Origin: Bacteroides sp.
GTDB taxonomy: Bacteria; Bacteroidota; Bacteroidia; Bacteroidales; Bacteroidaceae
Assembly: GCF_028690125.1 (NCBI RefSeq)
Contig: NZ_JAQVBV010000020.1
Span: 1 to 64,000 of the forward strand
Direction: 5' to 3'
DNA: 64,000 bases
The notes below the pieces were generated by a model, which saw only the letters and a list, made by a program, of their open reading frames with translations, made no database searches and was not told where the DNA came from. Below, one piece after another: positions 57,935 to 64,000 of this stretch. Position 1 is the stretch's first letter. Every line of letters starts with the position of its first letter. A program made the translations under genes and the position numbers.

Positions 57935-59320
57935 ATGCTGAAACAAAAAACGCTGAAAGATAGCTTTTCACTGAGCGGGAAAGGTCTTCACACTGGACTT
58001 GATCTCACTGTTACATTCAATCCTGCTCCGGACAATCATGGATACAAAATCCAGCGCATTGACCAGGCAGGACAACCGACTATCGATGCAGTAGCCGACA
58101 ACGTTACAGAAACGACCCGTGGTACTGTGTTGTCAAAAAATGGAGTCAAGGTAAGCACTATAGAACATGGTATGGCAGCCCTTTATGCATTGGGCATTGA
58201 TAACTGTCTCATCCAGGTAAATGGTCCGGAATTTCCGATTTTAGATGGTAGTGCACAATATTATGTACAAGAAATAGAGCGTGTAGGAACTGAGGAACAA
58301 AGTGCTGTTAAAGACTTTTATATCATCAAATCGAAAATAGAATTCCGGGATGAAGAAACGGGTTCTTCCATCATTGTACTACCAGACGAGAATTTTAGTT
58401 TAAACGTGTTGGTTTCGTATGATTCAATGATTATTCCAAATCAATTTGCTACGCTTGAAGATATGAACAAGTTTAAAGACGAAGTGGCTGCCAGCCGTAC
58501 ATTCGTCTTTGTTCGCGAAATAGAACCTCTTCTTGCCGCAGGTTTGATCAAAGGTGGTGACTTAGATAATGCGATTGTTATCTATGAGCGCAAAATGTCA
58601 CAGGAAAATTACGACAAGTTGGCTGATATCATGGGAGTACCTCACATGGATGCTAACCAACTAGGCTATATCAATCACAAACCATTAGTTTGGGCAAATG
58701 AGTGTGCCCGTCATAAACTGTTGGATGTCATTGGCGACCTTGCTCTGATCGGCAAGCCGATTAAAGGTCGTATTATCGCTACTCGTCCCGGACATACAAT
58801 CAATAATAAGTTCGCCCGTCAGATGAGAAAAGAGATCCGTCTACACGAGATTCAGGCCCCGACATATGACTGTAATCTTGAACCGGTTATGGACGTAAAT
58901 CGTATCCGCGAATTATTGCCACACCGTTATCCTTTCCAGTTAGTGGATAAAGTGATTGAAATCGGTGCAAACTACATTATAGGTGTTAAGAATGTTACAG
59001 GCAATGAGCCCTTCTTTCAAGGGCATTTCCCCCAAGAACCTGTCATGCCGGGAGTTCTCCAGGTTGAAGCAATGGCACAAACTGGTGGCCTGCTTGTATT
59101 AAACTCAGTAGATGACCCGGAACGGTACTCTACCTACTTTATGAAAATAGACGGAGTGAAATTTCGGCAAAAAGTAGTTCCCGGAGATACATTGGTTTTC
59201 CGTGTAGAACTACTTGCTCCAATCCGTCGAGGCATCTCTACAATGAAAGGATATGCTTTCGTTGGTGAGAAAGTAGTTTGTGAAGCGGAATTCATGGCAC
59301 AAATAGTAAAAAATAAGTAA
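57935..59320 (+). CDS. lpxC/fabZ: Bifunctional LpxC deacetylase / FabZ dehydratase
   Basis: A natural fusion typical of Bacteroidota, 461 residues. Residues about 1-300 are LpxC, the zinc deacetylase committing UDP-acyl-GlcNAc to lipid A: GKGLHTG, STIEHGMAALYALGIDN (zinc His), and CARHKLLDVIGDLALIGKP with the zinc and catalytic residues. Residues about 315-460 are FabZ: LLPHRYPFQLVDKV, GHFPQEPVMPGV with H364 and VEAMAQTGG with E378, spaced 14 apart as usual for beta-hydroxyacyl-ACP dehydratase. It produces fatty acids and lipid A precursors side by side. It lies 3 bp after lpxD and 20 bp before lpxA. Confidence 0.97.
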   Translation: MLKQKTLKDSFSLSGKGLHTGLDLTVTFNPAPDNHGYKIQRIDQAGQPTIDAVADNVTETTRGTVLSKNGVKVSTIEHGMAALYALGIDNCLIQVNGPEFPILDGSAQYYVQEIERVGTEEQSAVKDFYIIKSKIEFRDEETGSSIIVLPDENFSLNVLVSYDSMIIPNQFATLEDMNKFKDEVAASRTFVFVREIEPLLAAGLIKGGDLDNAIVIYERKMSQENYDKLADIMGVPHMDANQLGYINHKPLVWANECARHKLLDVIGDLALIGKPIKGRIIATRPGHTINNKFARQMRKEIRLHEIQAPTYDCNLEPVMDVNRIRELLPHRYPFQLVDKVIEIGANYIIGVKNVTGNEPFFQGHFPQEPVMPGVLQVEAMAQTGGLLVLNSVDDPERYSTYFMKIDGVKFRQKVVPGDTLVFRVELLAPIRRGISTMKGYAFVGEKVVCEAEFMAQIVKNK

Positions 59321-59340
59321 TTCATAATTCAGAATTTAAG

Positions 59341-60108
59341 ATGATAAGTCCCTTAGCGTATATTCATCCCGAAGCAAAGATCGGGGAAAACGTAGAAATT
59401 GCGCCCTTTGTATTTATTGATAAAAACGTGGTAATTGGCGATAACAATAAAATTATGGCTAATACCAATATCTTATATGGGTCACGCATTGGTAACGGAA
59501 ACACAATTTTTCCGGGTGCTGTTATCGGCGCTATTCCTCAAGACTTGAAATTTCAGGGAGAAGAAACTACAGCAGAAATAGGAGATAATAACCTGATTCG
59601 TGAAAATGTAACGATCAACCGTGGTACAGCTGCTAAAGGACGTACAATTGTTGGTAGCAATAACTTGCTGATGGAAGGTATGCACGTTGCTCATGATGCA
59701 TTAATCGGCAACGGTTGCATTATTGGTAATTCTACCAAAATGGCAGGTGAAATTGTAATTGATGATAATGCTATTATTAGCGCTAATGTACTAATGCATC
59801 AATTCTGCCATGTAGGTAGTTATGTGATGATTCAGGGAGGATGTCGTTTCAGCAAAGACATTCCTCCATATATAATTGCAGGACGTGAACCCATCGCTTT
59901 CTGCGGAATCAACATTATTGGCCTGCGTCGTCGCGGATTTACCAATGAATTGATTGAAAGTATTCACAATGCCTATCGTATTATCTATCAAAGTGGTTTG
60001 AATACCACAGATGCCTTGAATAAAATCGAAGATGAATTTGAGAAGAGTCCTGAAATTGACTATATTATTGATTTCATCCGCAACTCAGAACGTGGAATTA
60101 TAAAATAA
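59341..60108 (+). CDS. lpxA: Acyl-ACP:UDP-GlcNAc O-acyltransferase
   Basis: First step of lipid A synthesis. The 255-residue protein starts IHPEAKIGENVEIAPFVFID and is a left-handed beta helix of hexapeptide repeats. The catalytic histidine is H118 in GMHVAHDALIGN. The segments GAIPQDLKFQGEETTAEIGDNN and HQFCHVGSYVMIQGG are family signatures. The C-terminal helical part (TNELIESIHNAYRIIYQ) is normal. It ends the lpx cluster, and the pRiA4b-like gene follows 22 bp later. Confidence 0.97.
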   Translation: MISPLAYIHPEAKIGENVEIAPFVFIDKNVVIGDNNKIMANTNILYGSRIGNGNTIFPGAVIGAIPQDLKFQGEETTAEIGDNNLIRENVTINRGTAAKGRTIVGSNNLLMEGMHVAHDALIGNGCIIGNSTKMAGEIVIDDNAIISANVLMHQFCHVGSYVMIQGGCRFSKDIPPYIIAGREPIAFCGINIIGLRRRGFTNELIESIHNAYRIIYQSGLNTTDALNKIEDEFEKSPEIDYIIDFIRNSERGIIK

Positions 60109-60130
60109 AACAGTTCAAAATAGTCATATT

Positions 60131-60685
60131 ATGATATACAGATTTACTATCATATCTGATGAAATTGACGATTTTGTCAGAGAAATACAAATTGATCCGG
60201 AAGCTACATTTTTTGACTTCCATGAAGCAATACTGAAATCAGTAGGTTATGCTAATGACCAGATGACTTCTTTCTTCATTTGCGATGAAGATTGGGAAAA
60301 AGAAAAAGAAGTGACTTTGGAAGAGATGGATGATAATCCTGAAATGGATAGTTGGGTAATGAAAGAAACTGCTATCAATGAATTGGTAGAAGATGAGAAA
60401 CAAAAACTGCTCTACATATTCGACTATATGACAGAACGTTGTTTCTTTATTGAATTAACCGAAATCATTACTGGAAAAGATATGGATGGTGCGAAATGTA
60501 CTATGAAAACCGGTAATGCTCCCAAACAAATAGTAGATTTTGAAGAAATGGCTGCCACCAGTGGTTCGCTTGATTTGGACGAGAACTTCTATGGTGATCA
60601 GGATTTTGATATGGAAGATTTTGATCAGGAAGGTTTCGACATAGGTGGCGACACAAGTAGTCCTTATGAGGAAGAAAAAATTTAA
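60131..60685 (+). CDS. Acidic pRiA4b ORF-3-like protein
   Basis: A 184-residue acidic, soluble protein. Residues about 1-115 match the plasmid pRiA4b ORF-3 fold (MIYRFTIISDEIDDFVREIQIDPEATFFDFHEAILKSVGY opening, then MTSFFICDEDWEKEKEVTL and KLLYIFDYMTERCFFIEL). The last 50 residues are very rich in Asp, Glu and Phe (LDLDENFYGDQDFDMEDFDQEGFDIGG). No function is known for the family beyond weak resemblance to small nucleic-acid or protein binding modules. It sits between lpxA and miaA, 22 and 64 bp away. The position is often seen in Bacteroides, so it is likely a core gene. Confidence 0.78.
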   Translation: MIYRFTIISDEIDDFVREIQIDPEATFFDFHEAILKSVGYANDQMTSFFICDEDWEKEKEVTLEEMDDNPEMDSWVMKETAINELVEDEKQKLLYIFDYMTERCFFIELTEIITGKDMDGAKCTMKTGNAPKQIVDFEEMAATSGSLDLDENFYGDQDFDMEDFDQEGFDIGGDTSSPYEEEKI

Positions 60686-60749
60686 TTAATGCTTAATGGA
60701 GAATTGATTATAGAAAATTACTATATAGATCACTGTATAGCTATTATTC

Positions 60750-61688
60750 ATGATCAATACTCCATTATCATTGTTCAGTAATTCTATGCCCATTCTCATT
60801 GTATTAATCGGTCCCACCGGAGTAGGAAAAACAGAACTTAGCTTACGGCTCGCAGAACACTATCACACGAGCATTGTCTCTGCCGATTCCAGGCAGTTAT
60901 ATGCTGAACTTCAAATAGGTACCGCAGCTCCTACGCCTAACCAACTTAAACGCGTAACTCATTATTTGGTGGGTACGCTTCATCTTACCGATTATTATAG
61001 TGCCGCTCAATATGAAGCGGAAGCTATGGAGATTTTAAATCAATTATTTACTCAACAAGAAGTTGTAGTTCTTACTGGCGGCTCAATGATGTATGTAGAT
61101 GCTATCTGTAAGGGAATTGACGATATACCTACAGTAGACGTAGATACACGTCAGCTAATGTTGAAGAAATATGAGGAAGAAGGTCTTGATCAACTATGTA
61201 GAGAGTTACGTTTGTTAGACCCGGAATATTATCGTATTGTAGACTTAAAAAATCCCAAACGAGTGATCCATGCTTTGGAAATCTGCTATATGACAGGGAA
61301 AACGTATACTTCCTTCCGTACCCAACAAAAAAAACAGCGTCCTTTCCGTATTCTAAAAATCGGGCTAACTCGTGACCGTGAAGAACTTTATGACCGTATT
61401 AACCGACGTGTTGATTTGATGATGGAAGATGGATTATTGAAAGAAGTAAAGTCTGTACTACCTTATCGCCATCTCAACTCACTTAATACAGTAGGCTACA
61501 AAGAATTATTTAATTATCTGGATGGTGAATGGGAATTACCTTTTGCTATTGAGAAAATCAAGCAAAATTCACGTATCTATTCTCGCAAACAAATGACTTG
61601 GTTTAAACGAGATAAAGAAATATGTTGGTTCCATCCGAAACAAGAAACGGAGATACTTGAGTACCTCCGTCTAGAAATTGGGTATTAG
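60750..61688 (+). CDS. miaA: tRNA dimethylallyltransferase
   Basis: Adds a dimethylallyl group to A37 of tRNAs reading UNN codons. The 312-residue protein has the P-loop [13 protein letters not shown], the D-S-R-Q motif [28 protein letters not shown], and the late [16 protein letters not shown] and [11 protein letters not shown]. Starts at 60750 or 60786 are possible. The latter begins directly at the P-loop strand and is closer to the usual family start, whereas 60750 adds twelve unconserved residues. The reading frame is otherwise complete. It is the last plus-strand gene, convergent with the M56 peptidase. Confidence 0.94.
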   Translation: MINTPLSLFSNSMPILIVLIGPTGVGKTELSLRLAEHYHTSIVSADSRQLYAELQIGTAAPTPNQLKRVTHYLVGTLHLTDYYSAAQYEAEAMEILNQLFTQQEVVVLTGGSMMYVDAICKGIDDIPTVDVDTRQLMLKKYEEEGLDQLCRELRLLDPEYYRIVDLKNPKRVIHALEICYMTGKTYTSFRTQQKKQRPFRILKIGLTRDREELYDRINRRVDLMMEDGLLKEVKSVLPYRHLNSLNTVGYKELFNYLDGEWELPFAIEKIKQNSRIYSRKQMTWFKRDKEICWFHPKQETEILEYLRLEIGY

Positions 61689-61743
61689 TGCTTCAATGAA
61701 TCTACTCTAATTAAATTCTTAATAGTATATCTAAAATTTCCCT

Positions 61744-63354
61744 TTATTTATCAGAAACCTTTTTTCTTATTGTATCTTTCTCACCGATTAATAATGTAAT
61801 GAGAACTACTCCATCCTTTCCTTTTTCACCATAAATAGAAGTAGCGGATTCATCTTTCAAAATAGAAATAGAGCTTATACTATCTATAGGTATCTCCGAC
61901 AATTCAACTTGGGAAACTTCTTTATTATCGACTATAAAAAGAGGTTCTTTGTCTACTGATACCAAAGAAGCTACTTGCTTAGGATCAAGATTCTTTCCTT
62001 TACCACTCCGAAAAGAATTCATTTTATTCAATACATTCGCCACATGAGCATTTTCTTTTTTCAGAGCATTTATGGGCTTCTGATTAGCAATTGATTGTAT
62101 TAACCAAACACCATCTTTACCCTTCTCTCCATATAATTCAAGTGCCACTTTATCTTGTAACACCGTAATACTTGCTATACTATCTTTTGAAATTTTAGAC
62201 AATAGATCATCTCCCACTATCTCTTTTCCATCAATGATAATCAATGGCTTTTTACCATTCATTTTATTTATTATAGGATCATATAACACACACGATTCGT
62301 CACTGATTACAAGCGAATCAACTGAATAAGCTAAAGGCATATGTGATGGAAAAGCAGCAATTTTTTGTTTTAGTGTATCCTTATTACTGCTTATTTTCTC
62401 CACTTTTGTTTCAATAATTGTAGCTAAATCATTAACTTTGACGGCAGAAATCTCTTCTATTTTTTCTGAGATTTCAGGACGGGCAAAAGCTGTCACTGCA
62501 AAGGCAGCCAACGGAAGTACATATATATACTTCAAATATGCCCATGGACTTGATTTTTCTTTTAACATCATAGTGATACGTTTTTTAAGTTTACTGTGAT
62601 TAAAGCTGTTGGCCATAGAGTAGAGCCTTGTGCCGACAGCTTTTCTTATTAGCAATAATTGATATTCTTTTACATCTATTCCTTCTTTAATAACTGTATC
62701 ATCGGCTTCATATTCATGAATATTCTGAAGTTCCTGTTTCAACAGCCATGCACCGGGGTTGAACCATTGGAAAAAGACACAAGCATCGACTAAAAATAAA
62801 TCTATTGAATGCCGATTATGTAAATGAGCCATTTCGTGAATAAGAATTGTTTCACCATCCTCTTCCCAATCCTTTTGAGAGATAACAATATACTTCATCC
62901 AACTAAAAGGAGCAATCTTCCGTTCATGGATAATTAAGATGATCCCTCTTTCCAGTTTTTTCCGTTTTCCTGATTTAATCAATAACAATAAACGTGATAA
63001 AGAATACAGATTACGACATATAAAAAACAAGATTCCAATCAAATAGACAAATAATAATATTTGTGTCCAAGTTATAGAAGTATCCTCCGGTTGCGTAGTT
63101 ATTACCTTAATTGAATGCATACTCTCTGTTGTCACCAGAAATTGCTCAATTGATTGCATCGCTTGATGTACCTCCATCTGCTGATTCGTCGTTAGTTCTA
63201 TCAAAGGAATTGACAGAGACAAAAATAATATCCCTAATAATGCCACTCGGTTAAATCGATAAAATGTTTCCCGACTTAATAATAGACTATAAAACAAATA
63301 AAATAATGACAGACAGATTGCCGACTTCAGAACATAAATAAAGAATACTCCCAT
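61744..63354 (-). CDS. M56 (BlaR1-type) metallopeptidase with SusC-plug-like repeats
   Basis: A 536-residue membrane protein. Four helices in the N-terminal half surround the zinc site HEMAHLHNRHS with H173-H177 of HExxH (about residue 173), as in BlaR1/MecR1 sensor proteases. A fifth helix lies near 280-300 (YLKYIYVLPLAAFAVTAFA). The C-terminal extracytoplasmic part holds two copies of a module of about 50 residues: PLIIIDGKEIVGDDLLSKIS to YGEKGKDGVWLI (about 370-425) and PLFIVDNKEVSQVELSEIP to YGEKGKDGVVLI (about 475-527). The module resembles the plug segment of SusC-type receptors. No penicillin-binding domain is present. No BlaI-type repressor is in the window, and the upstream end is not visible. 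Confidence 0.85.
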   Translation of the reverse strand: MGVFFIYVLKSAICLSLFYLFYSLLLSRETFYRFNRVALLGILFLSLSIPLIELTTNQQMEVHQAMQSIEQFLVTTESMHSIKVITTQPEDTSITWTQILLFVYLIGILFFICRNLYSLSRLLLLIKSGKRKKLERGIILIIHERKIAPFSWMKYIVISQKDWEEDGETILIHEMAHLHNRHSIDLFLVDACVFFQWFNPGAWLLKQELQNIHEYEADDTVIKEGIDVKEYQLLLIRKAVGTRLYSMANSFNHSKLKKRITMMLKEKSSPWAYLKYIYVLPLAAFAVTAFARPEISEKIEEISAVKVNDLATIIETKVEKISSNKDTLKQKIAAFPSHMPLAYSVDSLVISDESCVLYDPIINKMNGKKPLIIIDGKEIVGDDLLSKISKDSIASITVLQDKVALELYGEKGKDGVWLIQSIANQKPINALKKENAHVANVLNKMNSFRSGKGKNLDPKQVASLVSVDKEPLFIVDNKEVSQVELSEIPIDSISSISILKDESATSIYGEKGKDGVVLITLLIGEKDTIRKKVSDK

Positions 63355-63382
63355 AAAATAACCTAATAAATAAATTATATTA

Positions 63383-64000
63383 TTATTTTGTACTTTTCTT
63401 AGAAGACTTGAGCGTATTGATAATTATCACCCCATTGCTACCTTTTTCTCCATATACCTCAATAGCTCTTTTATTTTTAAGAACAGAAAAATCCGATATT
63501 TGGTCAATTGGAACATCTCTCAAATTTGGCACTTCTTTCCCATCCACAATAATCAAAGCTGCATTTTTAGCCTGAGTAGCATGCCACTCTGCATCATGAG
63601 GACCACCTATCACAAATTCTTCTTTTTCTGTAGGTTCAAAAGGACCAACTTTAACTCCTATTGGCTTCGATAATTCTTTTTTGCCAAGATATTCTTTAGA
63701 CGTATAAAGTGTTATTTCCAAGACTCCACATTTTCCTTTATCACCATATTTTTTAATTGCATATTCACCTGCATCAGTTCCACTCAGACTTTTAATGTAC
63801 TGGGGATCCAATGCATTCGCAATTGATAAATTAACTTCCTTTCCATCCAAAAGAATCAATGGTGTCTTACCTTCAGGAACATTTTCGAGTCCTACTGCCA
63901 GACCAGCCTTCTCGAAATAGAAACTCATTTTCTTCATACCTTCTCTCACCAGCTCTTGCGACCCTACAACAAATATAGCATGCGTTTTTGCTGTATCCGA
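63383..64000 (-). CDS. SusC-plug-like repeat protein, 5' end beyond window
   Basis: An open frame runs from the stop at 63383 past the right edge of the window on the minus strand (no in-frame stop to 64000), so only the C-terminal about 205 residues are visible. The first in-frame start codon visible in the window, a GTG at 63947-63949, is probably internal. The visible protein holds two copies of the same module found in the downstream M56 peptidase: LILLDGKEVNLSIAN to YGDKGKCGVLEITLY, and ALIIVDGKEVPNLRD to YGEKGSNGVIIINTL. It lies 28 bp upstream of the M56 gene, so both are likely in one operon. The N-terminal half, perhaps a second peptidase, cannot be judged. Confidence 0.7.
   Translation of the reverse strand, partial: SDTAKTHAIFVVGSQELVREGMKKMSFYFEKAGLAVGLENVPEGKTPLILLDGKEVNLSIANALDPQYIKSLSGTDAGEYAIKKYGDKGKCGVLEITLYTSKEYLGKKELSKPIGVKVGPFEPTEKEEFVIGGPHDAEWHATQAKNAALIIVDGKEVPNLRDVPIDQISDFSVLKNKRAIEVYGEKGSNGVIIINTLKSSKKSTK

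Overview
The window is a chromosomal segment from a Bacteroides-type gut bacterium (Bacteroidota). I infer this from several things seen in the sequence: TAnnTTTG promoter -7 boxes with little Shine-Dalgarno, an LpxC-FabZ fusion, a hybrid two-component regulator, DUF3575/DUF3868/fimbrillin genes, many lipoproteins, and M56 peptidases carrying SusC-plug-like modules. There is no sign of phage, plasmid, insertion sequence or CRISPR. I cannot name the species.

Layout. 1-3.1 kb: a membrane-anchored HTH protein, a GumN/TraB lipoprotein, two small minus-strand genes (one apparently broken) and AT-rich spacer. 3.1-14 kb: housekeeping genes, namely mscL, gapA, an M3 peptidase, a dCMP deaminase family gene, an S41 protease / 5-FTHF cyclo-ligase / PHP phosphatase run with long overlaps, DUF721-recF on the minus strand, a TPR protein, ribH, and tRNA-Tyr plus tRNA-Gly. 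14.2-21.3 kb: a carbohydrate block of GH109, a YitT membrane protein, a GH2 beta-galactosidase and a kinase resembling N-acetylhexosamine 1-kinase. Two copies of an 87-bp palindromic repeat flank its promoter-proximal part. 21.3-28.9 kb, minus strand: DUF3256, an EamA transporter, truA, a giant hybrid two-component regulator whose kinase half looks inactive, and a lipoprotein.

29.4-42.3 kb is the most distinctive part: a two-part fimbrial (type V pilus) locus. DUF3575 and DUF3868 genes come first, then 1.5 kb of non-coding regulatory DNA, then seven lipoprotein pilins and one small cytosolic protein. The second gene of the seven looks like the FimB/Mfa2 anchor. The fifth ends in a FISUMP domain and is the best tip-adhesin candidate. 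Five of the seven have an arginine at the position expected for proteolytic maturation of type V pilins.

42.5-61.7 kb is again core: NfeD-flotillin, a DUF5715 protein with M15-peptidase-like residues, phoH, purC, ubiE, aroE, an alpha/beta hydrolase, a TPM-LemA pair, purM, a lipoprotein, prfA, pyrF, an HD hydrolase, the lipid A genes lpxD, lpxC-fabZ and lpxA, a pRiA4b ORF-3-like acidic protein and miaA. 61.7-64 kb, minus strand: an M56 (BlaR1-type) peptidase with two SusC-plug-like repeats and, running off the window end, a second protein with the same repeats.

Everything was read by eye from the sequence and translations. Family names rest on recognised motifs and gene order, not on database searches.
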